This document shows positions 1-8,590 of a stretch of 64,000 nt of DNA, piece after piece. The stretch spans positions 62,438 through 126,437 of the forward strand of contig DGLA01000010.1 in the NCBI GenBank assembly GCA_002387205.1. Direction: 5' to 3'. The position numbers and the translations under genes were made by a program. Every line of letters starts with the position of its first letter. Position 1 is the first letter of the stretch. Source of the stretch: Stutzerimonas stutzeri (GTDB taxonomy: Bacteria; Pseudomonadota; Gammaproteobacteria; Pseudomonadales; Pseudomonadaceae). The notes beneath the pieces were generated by a model that saw nothing but the letters and a program-made list of their open reading frames with translations, searched no databases and was not told the DNA's origin.

Positions 1-827
1 GCGCTGACCGGTCGTGAAAAGCGGAAAGGAACCGACAGTAGCTCGTCGCCAAAATGCTTCTGTACGACGAAGTGCAGATGTGGCCCGGTACTACGCCCGG
101 TGTTGCCTGATTTGCCCAGCAGTGTGCCTGCCTTTACCTGCTGGCCAGGTTTGACCGCCACCGAACCACGCTGCAGGTGCAGGTAGGCGCTATGGGTGCC
201 GTCATCATGCAGTATGCGGACGAAGTTGCCGGCAGGGTCGGGTAGACGACCGCCCTGGTTGTTGCGCACCTTGAGCACGGTTCCAGCACGGGCCGCGATG
301 ATCGGAGTGCCGACCGGCATTGCCACGTCAACGGCGTAGCGGCCCTTGGGCGAGTTATGGCTGAAGTCGCCACCGGCCCCCTGGGAAATGCGGAACGGAC
401 CGCCTTTCCATGGCAGTTCATAGGCATGCCCGGCGACGGAGCCCTTCCTGCCCGGTTCCGGCGTGTAGACCAGCGAATAGCTGAACGCGTGCTGATAGAT
501 CAGCGGATAGCCGGCTTGCCGCTTGCGCAGCGTAGCCAGGCGCAGGCGCGTGCGTGGCGGGACGGTCTTGCGAACGACACCCTTGCCCACGCCGGAGACG
601 TTGACCATGTGCGTCAGCCGCAGCACCGCTTCGACCGGTACGTCGGTATCGTTACGGACGTCCATGGCCTTGCCGTTACCCTCAGCGTTGATGAATAGCC
701 GAACGGTACCGGGTTTGGTGCGGGGAAGCGTCGCATTGGTGATGGTTCCGCCGGCTAGTGAGGGCAGGGAAATGGCGAAACCTGAGATCAGCAGAAAAAA
801 AAGAACTAATAAACGTGTCGAAAGCAT
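1..827 (-). CDS. M23 family metallopeptidase (3' end outside window)
   Basis: Open frame from the ATG at 827 to the window edge, about 275 residues, with no stop reached. The N-terminus is a Sec signal peptide (hydrophobic run, then SLPSLAGG). The C-terminal half is a LytM/M23 zinc endopeptidase domain: HNSPKGRYAVD supplies the HxxxxxxxD zinc ligands and GPHLHFVV supplies the HxH motif. Such enzymes cut peptidoglycan cross-bridges in the periplasm. The middle region (about 30-110) looks like a beta-rich domain of unknown role. It is transcribed away from the glycogen operon's 3' end. The only uncertainty is how much of the C-terminus is missing, probably little. Confidence 0.9.
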   Translation of the reverse strand, partial: MLSTRLLVLFFLLISGFAISLPSLAGGTITNATLPRTKPGTVRLFINAEGNGKAMDVRNDTDVPVEAVLRLTHMVNVSGVGKGVVRKTVPPRTRLRLATLRKRQAGYPLIYQHAFSYSLVYTPEPGRKGSVAGHAYELPWKGGPFRISQGAGGDFSHNSPKGRYAVDVAMPVGTPIIAARAGTVLKVRNNQGGRLPDPAGNFVRILHDDGTHSAYLHLQRGSVAVKPGQQVKAGTLLGKSGNTGRSTGPHLHFVVQKHFGDELLSVPFRFSRPVS

Positions 828-999
828 GGGTGTGATCCATCACGGAAGGGACAACCTGCCGGCGGCTGGCAGGAACAATTCCGTAGGTTCAGGAGCGCCG
901 CGATGAGGGTTGGGACTAGGGGGGAGATGCAGGGTTCACTACCGCACGTCGAGATCAAGCGAACGGTTGAGTGCCGTGTAATGAAGATGTAGGAATCGA

Positions 1000-1025
1000 C
1001 AAGGCCCCGGCATGGCGGGGCCTTG
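1000..1025. terminator. Inverted repeat after glgX, probable terminator
   Basis: A perfect 10-bp inverted repeat (CAAGGCCCCG at 1000-1009, CGGGGCCTTG at 1016-1025) with a 6-nt loop lies about 50 bp beyond the glgX stop. There is no strong T tract on either side, so termination is inferred from the stem and its position. Confidence 0.6.
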
Positions 1026-1074
1026 TGACCTACGGCAGACGCCGTCAGCTCAACGGCAATGCTTGAGCTTCAGC

Positions 1075-3225
1075 TCACTCCTCTTCCTTGATCAGCTCGA
1101 ACAACAGCAGCGAGCGACCGGTCAGCGCGTATTCGTTGTTGAAATCAAAGCGCTCTGCCCGTGCATTGGGGTTGTTGGTGTCGATCAGGCGGTTCCAGTA
1201 GATCCCTTGGGGAACCTCGGGCAAGGTGAAATTGACCACGTCGTGATGGGCGTTGACGATGAGCAGCAGGGTGGCATCCGAGCCGGTCCTGCGTATGCCG
1301 GTGGGTTGTGCCCGGCCGTCAAGCAACATGCCCATGCAGCGGTTGTTGCCGTCCTCCCAATGCTCGACGGTCATCTCCTCGGCATGGGGCGCCAGCCAGG
1401 TGACATCCTTGACGCCCAGCTCTTCGTTATAGGCGCCGACCAGGAACCGCCCGCGACGCAGCATGGGGTAGCGCTGGCGCAAGCGGATCAGCTTGCGGAC
1501 AAAGGCCTGCAGCGTGCGGCCATCATCAGAGATGTCCCAGTTCACCCAGCCGATTTCACTGTCCTGACAATAGGCATTGTTGTTGCCATGCTGGGTACGC
1601 GCGAATTCGTCGCCTGCGACGATCATCGGCGTGCCCTGGGAGAACAACAGAGTGCCGAAGAAATTGCGCATCTGGCGGAAACGCAGCTCATTGATTTCCG
1701 GATCGTCTGTCGGGCCCTCGACGCCATGGTTCCAGGAAATGTTGTTGCTGCTGCCGTCGCGGTTGTCTTCGTCGTTGTCCTCGTTGTGCTTGTCGTTGTA
1801 GGACACGAGGTCATTGAGGGTGAAACCGTCGTGCGCCGTGATGAAGTTCACCGAGCTGAACGGACGGCGGCCCCGTTGATTGAACAGATCGCCAGATCCG
1901 GTCAGGCGTGCCGCGAAGTCGGGAAGCTGATCGCCGTCACCTTTCCAGAAGGCGCGCACGGTATCGCGGTACTGGTCGTTCCATTCAGCCCAGCCGGGCG
2001 GAAAGCCACCAACCTGATAGCCGCCGGGGCCGCAGTCCCAGGGTTCGGCGATCAGTTTGGTCTTGGCCAGCACCGGGTCCTGGCGACAGGCGACGAGGAA
2101 GCCGTGGCGTTCGTCATATCCGTCGTGCTCGCGACCCAGGATGGTCGCAAGGTCGAAGCGGAATCCGTCGACATGCATCTCCTCCGCCCAGTAGCGCAGG
2201 GAGTCGGTAACCATCTGCACGACGCACGGATGGCTCATGTCCAGCGTGTTGCCGGTCCCTGAATCGTTGATGTAGTAACGCTTCTCGTCGGGCATGAGGC
2301 GGTAGTAGGAGGCATTGTCGATGCCACGCATGGACAGGGTAGGGCCCAGCTCGTTGCCTTCGGCCGTGTGGTTGTAGACCACATCGAGAATGACCTCGAG
2401 ATCCGCGTTATGCAGATGCGCGACCATTTCCTTGAACTCGCTGATCTTGCCACTGGCCAGGTATTTGGGGTGCGGAGCGAAAAACGCGATGCTGTTGTAG
2501 CCCCAGTAGTTGCTCATGCCTTTTTCAAGCAGATGCTGGTCCTGCACGAAGCCGTGGATCGGTAGGAACTCGATGGACGACACGCCGAGCTTTCGCACGT
2601 AGTCGATCACTTCGGGCGTCTTGAAGCCGCCAAAGGTGCCACGCATGTCTTCGGGTACAGCAGGGTGCTGCATGGTGAAGCCGCGCACGTGGGTCTCGTA
2701 GATGATGGTGCGATCCCAGGGCACCTGGACCGGGCGGTCGTGCCCCCAGGTAAAGGCGGGGTCGATGATCTTGGATTTCGGTACGAAGGGTGCGCTGTCG
2801 CGTTCGTCAAAGCTCAGATCCGCGTCGGCATGCCCGATGGTGTAGCCAAACAGTGCCTCGGACCATTTCAGCTCGCCTACGAGTTGCTTGGCATAGGGAT
2901 CTATCAGCAGCTTGTTCGGGTTGAACCGATGCCCGGCGTCCGGCTCGTACGGGCCGTGTACACGGTAGCCATAGATCTGGCCGGGATGCGCATCGGGCAG
3001 GTAGCCATGCCAGATCTCGTCGGTGTATTCCGGCAGCTCTATTCGCTCGAGCTCGGTTTCGCCATCGGAATCGAACAGACACAGCTCAACCCTTGTGGCA
3101 TTCGCGGAAAAAATCGCGAAGTTAACCCCCAGCCCGTCCCAGGTGGCGCCAAGCGGGAAGGGCTGTCCTTCGCGAATACGCGAAGGCGTCAGAATCTGAG
3201 GCGCCGCAGGTGTTTTTCTACTCAT
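1075..3225 (-). CDS. glgX: Glycogen debranching enzyme GlgX
   Basis: 716 aa, full length for GlgX. The enzyme hydrolyses alpha-1,6 branches of phosphorylase-limited glycogen in the cytoplasm and releases malto-oligosaccharides. An N-terminal CBM48 domain (about 20-120) precedes a GH13 barrel with the usual regions: VYNHTAEGN, DGFRFDLA (nucleophile Asp near 356), LIAEPWD (acid/base Glu near 394) and FITAHDGF (Asp near 462). It is the last gene of the minus-strand operon. Its products are the natural substrates for the MalQ/TreY/TreZ genes upstream. Confidence 0.95.
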   Translation of the reverse strand: MSRKTPAAPQILTPSRIREGQPFPLGATWDGLGVNFAIFSANATRVELCLFDSDGETELERIELPEYTDEIWHGYLPDAHPGQIYGYRVHGPYEPDAGHRFNPNKLLIDPYAKQLVGELKWSEALFGYTIGHADADLSFDERDSAPFVPKSKIIDPAFTWGHDRPVQVPWDRTIIYETHVRGFTMQHPAVPEDMRGTFGGFKTPEVIDYVRKLGVSSIEFLPIHGFVQDQHLLEKGMSNYWGYNSIAFFAPHPKYLASGKISEFKEMVAHLHNADLEVILDVVYNHTAEGNELGPTLSMRGIDNASYYRLMPDEKRYYINDSGTGNTLDMSHPCVVQMVTDSLRYWAEEMHVDGFRFDLATILGREHDGYDERHGFLVACRQDPVLAKTKLIAEPWDCGPGGYQVGGFPPGWAEWNDQYRDTVRAFWKGDGDQLPDFAARLTGSGDLFNQRGRRPFSSVNFITAHDGFTLNDLVSYNDKHNEDNDEDNRDGSSNNISWNHGVEGPTDDPEINELRFRQMRNFFGTLLFSQGTPMIVAGDEFARTQHGNNNAYCQDSEIGWVNWDISDDGRTLQAFVRKLIRLRQRYPMLRRGRFLVGAYNEELGVKDVTWLAPHAEEMTVEHWEDGNNRCMGMLLDGRAQPTGIRRTGSDATLLLIVNAHHDVVNFTLPEVPQGIYWNRLIDTNNPNARAERFDFNNEYALTGRSLLLFELIKEEE

Positions 3226-3285
3226 GAAATCTCCGATGGCAACGCTAGGCAGGTGCTGTGCATGGTTGTTGAGAGCCGCGATTCG

Positions 3286-3306
3286 CCAGTCCTTTGTGGG
3301 GACTGG
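3286..3306 (-). terminator. Hairpin between DUF2934 gene and glgX (attenuator?)
   Basis: CCAGTCC (3286-3292) and GGACTGG (3300-3306) form a 7-bp stem in the 105-bp gap between the DUF2934 gene and glgX. There is no U tract, so it more likely stabilises an mRNA end or partly attenuates glgX than fully terminates. Confidence 0.3.
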
Positions 3307-3330
3307 TCCGTCAGCGTGACGCGATGTCGT

Positions 3331-3705
3331 TCAGCTTTCTTTCTTGGCCCGGGGGGCGCGGGTTTTCTTGACGCCCTCGGGGGTACCCTCGGCAGCGTCT
3401 GTTCCGGCCTTGGCCTTGGGACGTGCGCTGCTCCTGGCCGTCGTCGCGGGCTTGGCTGGCTTGACGTCCTTGGGTTCCTTCGCATCCTTGGCCGCTTTCG
3501 GCGCCTTGCTGGCAGGCGTCGCATCCGTCGGCTTGGTTGTGGTCTTGCGGGTGCGAGCTGCAGGTTTGGCTGTAGATGTATCGTTTTCCGCCTCGGCAAG
3601 CTTGCATGCCATCTGCCAATGACGCTCGTCCTCGCCATGCGGGCGTCCTTCGGACACCCAGATGTCGTACGCCAGTTCGCGGATGCGCTGCTCTTGTTTA
3701 GTCAT
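3331..3705 (-). CDS. DUF2934 domain protein with Ala/Lys-rich tail
   Basis: 124 aa. The first 40 residues (RIRELAYDIWVSEGRP...HWQMACKLAEAE) match the short DUF2934 domain, common in Pseudomonas and rhizobia and of unknown function. The remaining two thirds is a low-complexity Lys/Ala/Thr/Pro tail resembling histone H1-like tails, which might bind nucleic acid or another polyanion. The start overlaps the treY stop by 4 nt (ATGA), so it is translationally coupled into the trehalose/glycogen operon. DUF2934 genes often sit beside glg/tre genes. The domain call is firm, the role unknown. Confidence 0.8.
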   Translation of the reverse strand: MTKQEQRIRELAYDIWVSEGRPHGEDERHWQMACKLAEAENDTSTAKPAARTRKTTTKPTDATPASKAPKAAKDAKEPKDVKPAKPATTARSSARPKAKAGTDAAEGTPEGVKKTRAPRAKKES

Positions 3706-6515
3706 CGTCCTGATTCTCCTGTTGAACTGATAGATACCTGTAATAGCGCCAGAGGCAGTTGCTGCAAGACTTCCATCACCGCCAGACCTTCTTGTTTGGG
3801 TGTGACTGCCATTCCGTCAAAAAGTCGCTCCAACGCATGACCGCTCAGCGCATCGGGCAACCGAACCAGGGTGTCGCCCCAGCGCTCCGGCGCGACCTGG
3901 GGGACAGGGCTATCGCCCAGCAGTCCGCTCGCCAACCGCGCTGCGATCACCACCAGCCAGGTGCCGTCGAGTTCGCGGGCGAAGGCGACCAGGCTGTCTG
4001 CCTGTTCGCCTTCGACCTTCAACGGTATATAACGCCCTTCGGTGAACAGCCGTGGCTGGGCATGGCGCAGCTTCAAGGTGCGCGCGATCAGCCACTGCTT
4101 GATGCGGCCGTCCTGCCAGTGCTCCATCAGCTCGGCCGGCTGTGCATCCAGGCTGAAGGTTGTGCGACGCCGATCGAAATCCACCGGCCGGCGGTTATCC
4201 GGGTCGACCAGGCTGAAGTCCCAGTAATCGGCGCCCTGATACAGGTCGGGTACGCCTGGGGTAGTCATGCGCAGGAATGTCTGGGTCAGGCTGTTCAGCG
4301 CGCCCGCGGGCGCCAGTTCCATCGCCGCCGCCGCAATGTCATCGCGTAGCGTCTTGCACTCGTCACCGAGCAACAAGCCACGCACGTAGTGCTGGCAGGC
4401 ACTTTCGTAGTCGCTGTTGGGGTCCGTCCAGGTGCTGCGCAGCTTGGCTTCGCGCACTGCCTTTTCCTGCCATTTGATGATGCGTTCACAGAACGCCTCC
4501 ATGGCCGGCTTGTCATCGGTTTTCAGGTCCATCGGCCAGCAGCCGAGCAACACCTGATACAGCAGCATTTCGTCTCCTGCCGAGGGGGCCGGCCCGTCTG
4601 GCAGTTCCTGGCGCTGACCATAGGCGAGCTGGCGCCAATGGCGCACCTTGCCGGCATACCATTCGGCCCGCTCGCTGATCACGGTCATCCGAGCGCGGGT
4701 GTCTTCGCCACGCTTGTGGTCGTGCGTGGCGGTGGTCAGCAGGTTGCGCGGGAAGTGTTCGGCACGTGACAGGCACTCGGCGTGGAAGGTCTCGACCGGT
4801 GCGCTGAAGGTCTGCGGGTCGAACCCCACGTCGTTGCGTGACAGCAGTGCGCCGGAGCGGTAGCAGGCGGTGTCTTCGACCGCCTTTGCTGCCGCCGGTG
4901 AGGTGAGCTGCTGAAAGCGGGTGCAGGCATAGCGGCGAATACGTCGAGCCGGCCCCGGCGGCAATGACCGCAGGTCTTCGCCCCCCAGCCAGCGATCGAG
5001 CAGATCGAGCAGTGGCCAGTCGGCTTCGCCAAGCGTGGTGCGAGCGCCTGCAAGGGCTTGCTGGAAAAACGGCTCGTCGGCTTCGCGCCGGCCGCGCGCG
5101 GCAACGTAGGTGCGATACACCGGGAAGTGCACGATCAGCTCGAGAAGCGCGCGGCGGATAGCACCCAAGGTGATGTCGCGAGTCATCACGTCATGGCGTG
5201 CGACCTGCAGCAGCGCCTGGGCAACGGTTTCGAAATCGCCGGCCAGTGGCCCGGTCAGGACCAGCTGGCGCGCCTGACGAACCTCCTCCATGAAATCGGC
5301 GGGGCGTTCGGCAGTTTCGCTCCACAGCGAGCACAGCACGGACTTGCCGGCCGGATCATGCTGCAGCAGCGATACCTGGTTCATGAATTCGTAGCCGGTG
5401 GTGCCATCCACGCCCCAGTCATCGTGTAGTCGCTCGCCTTCGGCAAGGATCTTCTCCACATAGATCGGCACGTGTTCCTGCTCCGCCTCGGCGGGCCGCG
5501 CGGCATTGAGCCGATCGACGCGGCGGCGCAAGCGACGGCAGTAGCCGCGCGGGTTCGCCAGCCCGTCGATATGGTCGATGCGCAGGCCGTCGACCAACCC
5601 CTCGGTGATCAGTTCGAAGATCTTTTCATGGGTTTCCTCGAACACCACAGGCCGCTCGACACGCAGACCACCCAGTTCGTTGATGTCGAAGAAACGACGC
5701 CAGTTGATGTCGTCGCCGGCGGTGCGCCAGCTGGCGAGGCGGTAGTTCTGCCGCTCCAGCAGGCCATGCAGGCGCCTGAAGCCTTCCTCGGTGGTCGAGT
5801 CGTAGTGCTTGAGGGCTTCTTCCAGCGTCTGGCGGGTTGTGCTGTCTTCCAGCAGGCGAGCCAGGTCGGCACGCAGGTTACGTGCTGCCTGGTAGGGCGC
5901 CGGCTCGGTTTTCAATGCGTCGAAATGCTGCGCCAGGGCACGCAGTTCCGAGTGGTCGGTCAGCCGCAGGATTTCACCGTAGGTAGGCGGTGAGATCGGG
6001 AAGCGATGCTCGTAGTGCTCGGCGTAAAACGCTCCGTTCTCGACGTCCAGGCGCAGGGGAATCTTGCCTTGCTGCAAGGCTTCGCCGTAGTCACTGCCGA
6101 GAAAAGGCACCAGCAGCTGGCCTTCGAGCAGGGGGTCGGGCGAATTCCACTGGATATCGAAGAATTGCGCGTAGGGGCTGCGACGGCCCCATTCGAGCAC
6201 GTCGAGCCACCAGGGATTGCCGGAGCCGCCAACCGCCATGTGATTGGAAACGATGTCCAGAATCAGACCCATACCTTTGCTGCGCAGGGCCTCGACCAGG
6301 CGGCGCAAGGCAGGCTCGCCGCCGAGCTCGGGGTTGATGCGCGTCGGGTCGATGACGTCATAGCCATGCATCGAGCCCGGACGGGCGGTCAGCAAGGGGG
6401 AGGCGTACAGGTGGCTGATGCCCAGGTCGGCAAAGTAATCGACCAGCGCAGTGGCGTCGTCCAGGGTGAAATCACGATGAAACTGCAGTCGCAACGTGGC
6501 GCTAAGGTCTCTCAT
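3702..6515 (-). CDS. treY: Maltooligosyl trehalose synthase TreY
   Basis: 937 aa, GH13_26. TreY isomerises the reducing-end alpha-1,4 bond of a maltodextrin to alpha-1,1, making maltooligosyl trehalose. Visible motifs: an N-terminal YASPLLTARPGSMHGYD signature, ILDIVSNHMA, GLRIDHIDGL (nucleophile Asp near 312), YVEKILAEGE (acid/base Glu near 355) and TATHDHKRGED (near 600). It overlaps malQ by 4 nt (ATGA) and the DUF2934 gene likewise. With TreZ it forms the TreYZ route from glycogen to trehalose, an osmoprotectant. Confidence 0.96.
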   Translation of the reverse strand: MRDLSATLRLQFHRDFTLDDATALVDYFADLGISHLYASPLLTARPGSMHGYDVIDPTRINPELGGEPALRRLVEALRSKGMGLILDIVSNHMAVGGSGNPWWLDVLEWGRRSPYAQFFDIQWNSPDPLLEGQLLVPFLGSDYGEALQQGKIPLRLDVENGAFYAEHYEHRFPISPPTYGEILRLTDHSELRALAQHFDALKTEPAPYQAARNLRADLARLLEDSTTRQTLEEALKHYDSTTEEGFRRLHGLLERQNYRLASWRTAGDDINWRRFFDINELGGLRVERPVVFEETHEKIFELITEGLVDGLRIDHIDGLANPRGYCRRLRRRVDRLNAARPAEAEQEHVPIYVEKILAEGERLHDDWGVDGTTGYEFMNQVSLLQHDPAGKSVLCSLWSETAERPADFMEEVRQARQLVLTGPLAGDFETVAQALLQVARHDVMTRDITLGAIRRALLELIVHFPVYRTYVAARGRREADEPFFQQALAGARTTLGEADWPLLDLLDRWLGGEDLRSLPPGPARRIRRYACTRFQQLTSPAAAKAVEDTACYRSGALLSRNDVGFDPQTFSAPVETFHAECLSRAEHFPRNLLTTATHDHKRGEDTRARMTVISERAEWYAGKVRHWRQLAYGQRQELPDGPAPSAGDEMLLYQVLLGCWPMDLKTDDKPAMEAFCERIIKWQEKAVREAKLRSTWTDPNSDYESACQHYVRGLLLGDECKTLRDDIAAAAMELAPAGALNSLTQTFLRMTTPGVPDLYQGADYWDFSLVDPDNRRPVDFDRRRTTFSLDAQPAELMEHWQDGRIKQWLIARTLKLRHAQPRLFTEGRYIPLKVEGEQADSLVAFARELDGTWLVVIAARLASGLLGDSPVPQVAPERWGDTLVRLPDALSGHALERLFDGMAVTPKQEGLAVMEVLQQLPLALLQVSISSTGESGR

Positions 6516-8590
6516 CGGTCTTTGTTTCCAGTGGTCTGCATCCGGGCCCTGGAGAGCATCTCCAGGCGGTGCGAGCAGTCAGTGTCGTCGAGCAGGGTGG
6601 CGCTTTCCTTTGGATAGCGCCGCCGCCAGTTCGGATGGGAATCGATAATGCCGGGCAGGTTGGGTTGTTCCAGGAGACAGAGGGCGTCCTCGACGGGGAA
6701 CAGGACCAGCGGCGCCGGCGTGCCTCCGAGGAACACCGCACAGGCGTCCGCCAGGACCTCGGGATTGGCGAGATCGCCCTCGATGCCCGGCGCGTATTCG
6801 GCAAGCAGTCGCAGCAAACCGGCGCGTTCACGCTCACGCTCCTCCAGCTGCGCCGGGCGCTCATCCTCCTGATGCTGGCCGACGCGAATCCGCCAGTCGA
6901 TATCGTGGGCGGTCCACCAGCCGTGGATGGTGGGCAGGTCATGGGTGGTCGAGGTGGCGATCGCGGTGGCTGGCCACTTCTCAGGCGCGATGAAGGTCCC
7001 GTTATTGTCGCGTTCGAAAAACAGCACGCGCATCCCCAGCAGCTTGCGCGCCGCCAGTTTCTCGCGCAGCCCGTCGGGGACGGTGCCCAGATCCTCGCCA
7101 AGGATGACCGCATTGCGGCGCCAGGCCTCCAGCGAGAGCAGGCGCAGCAAGTCATCGAAGGGGTAGTTCAGGTAGGCGCCTTCGGTGGGGCCGGCCCCGG
7201 CAGGGATGACCCACAGGCGCATCAGGCCCATCACGTGGTCGATGCGCATGCCTCCGGCGTGTGCCAGGTTGGCCCGGACCATTTCGATGAATGCGCGGAA
7301 CCCATGTGCTTTCAGGCCCCAGGGTGAAAACGCTGAAATGCCCCAGCTTTGCCCCTGACGGTTGATGATGTCGGGCGGCGCGCCGACACTGACCGAAGCC
7401 AGGACTTCCTCCTGACGGCTCCAGGCCTGACTGCCACCGCCATCGGCACCGACCGCCAGATCGCTGATCAGCCCGATCTTCATGCCAGCGCTGCGCGCGG
7501 CGGTCTGGGCGCGCTCGAGGCCGCGCGCGATCAGCCACTGGCAAAACGCGTAATAGCTCACCTCGTCGGCATGTTCGCTGGCGAACCGCTCAACCGCCGG
7601 GCTCTCCGGCGTGCGGTATTCCTCAGGCCAGTCGCGCCAGTGCTGCGCAAAGCCTTCCGCCCCGAGGAGGACGGCGTGCAAGGCTTCGAAACGGCAGTGA
7701 TTTTCCAGCGCTTCGCCACCGGCCTTGCGGAAACTGTCGAAGTCGGCCTGCTGCGCGTTTCCGCCCTTGGTGAAGTTGTCATAAAGCGCGCGCAGCAGAC
7801 ACTGGCGGGCCTGGGACGCGGCGTCCCAGTCGACCAGGTCCAGCTGCTCGAGACGCTCAAGTTCCTCGGCCAGCCCGCAGGACTCGATCGCCATGCGCAG
7901 CGGTTTTTCGCCGAGGATGGCGCCAGGCGCGCTGTGCAGAATGTTGAAGAACAACCGGCTCGAAGGAGAATAGGGGCTGTACTGCCCGCTGTTGCCGGTA
8001 AACATTGCATGCAACGGGCTGATGCCCAGTGCGTCGGCGCCGTGCGCTGCTGCATTGCGCGCCACTTCTTCGAGTGCCAATGTGTCGCCGAGGCCGCCAT
8101 CCCCCGGCCTGCGCAGCCCGTAGACCTGGACGGTCAGACCCCAGGCGTCGGGACCTGCGATGTCCTCCACGCTGGGACAGGCCGTCGGTGCCACAGCCAG
8201 GGTCAGGTGCTGACCGGCGATGTCCAGCCTGTGATAACCGGGTGTGTCGATCGCCGGCAGGCGTGCCTGACCGTCAAGCGCCCCGTCATGCTGGCTGCCG
8301 TCTTCCAGCGTCAGGCTGTAACGGGCCGAAGGCTCGAAATACTTGCTGAGCTCCAGCGAAGTGCCCAGATCAAGTGTCAGCAGCGGCGGGACGCTGGTAG
8401 CACCTTCGCCTTCGTCGAGCTTGCTCAGGCTGCGGTCGATATCCTCGTCATTGTCGGCAGGCAGGCCCAGGCCGCCGAGCACGGCACGCAAGACTTCTGG
8501 TTTGACGCGCTGATCCTTGCCGTCGGCGTCTACCCATTCGATGGACAGGCCAGCCGCCTTGGCCAGGCGGTGCAGTCGTTCATCGCTCAT
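6512..8590 (-). CDS. malQ: 4-alpha-glucanotransferase MalQ (amylomaltase)
   Basis: 692 aa, GH77. The enzyme transfers alpha-1,4-glucan segments between maltodextrins and so sets chain lengths for TreY and GlgX products. Motifs: LISDLAVGADGGGS, MRIDHVMGLMRLW (nucleophile Asp near 452), ILGEDLGTVPDGLREKL (Glu near 496) and TSTTHDLPTIHGWW (near 553). The start overlaps the treZ stop by 4 nt and the stop overlaps treY, so these genes are translationally coupled. The N-terminal 130 residues form the variable beta-rich domain of proteobacterial MalQ. Confidence 0.95.
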   Translation of the reverse strand: MSDERLHRLAKAAGLSIEWVDADGKDQRVKPEVLRAVLGGLGLPADNDEDIDRSLSKLDEGEGATSVPPLLTLDLGTSLELSKYFEPSARYSLTLEDGSQHDGALDGQARLPAIDTPGYHRLDIAGQHLTLAVAPTACPSVEDIAGPDAWGLTVQVYGLRRPGDGGLGDTLALEEVARNAAAHGADALGISPLHAMFTGNSGQYSPYSPSSRLFFNILHSAPGAILGEKPLRMAIESCGLAEELERLEQLDLVDWDAASQARQCLLRALYDNFTKGGNAQQADFDSFRKAGGEALENHCRFEALHAVLLGAEGFAQHWRDWPEEYRTPESPAVERFASEHADEVSYYAFCQWLIARGLERAQTAARSAGMKIGLISDLAVGADGGGSQAWSRQEEVLASVSVGAPPDIINRQGQSWGISAFSPWGLKAHGFRAFIEMVRANLAHAGGMRIDHVMGLMRLWVIPAGAGPTEGAYLNYPFDDLLRLLSLEAWRRNAVILGEDLGTVPDGLREKLAARKLLGMRVLFFERDNNGTFIAPEKWPATAIATSTTHDLPTIHGWWTAHDIDWRIRVGQHQEDERPAQLEERERERAGLLRLLAEYAPGIEGDLANPEVLADACAVFLGGTPAPLVLFPVEDALCLLEQPNLPGIIDSHPNWRRRYPKESATLLDDTDCSHRLEMLSRARMQTTGNKDR

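Noticed and set aside
1012..2262. Long plus-strand frame opposite glgX (and similar long antisense frames over treY, malQ, treZ, glnT and the carboxylase)
   Set aside because: Shadows of high-GC coding on the other strand: no domains, no SD, and they run exactly opposite well-recognised genes.
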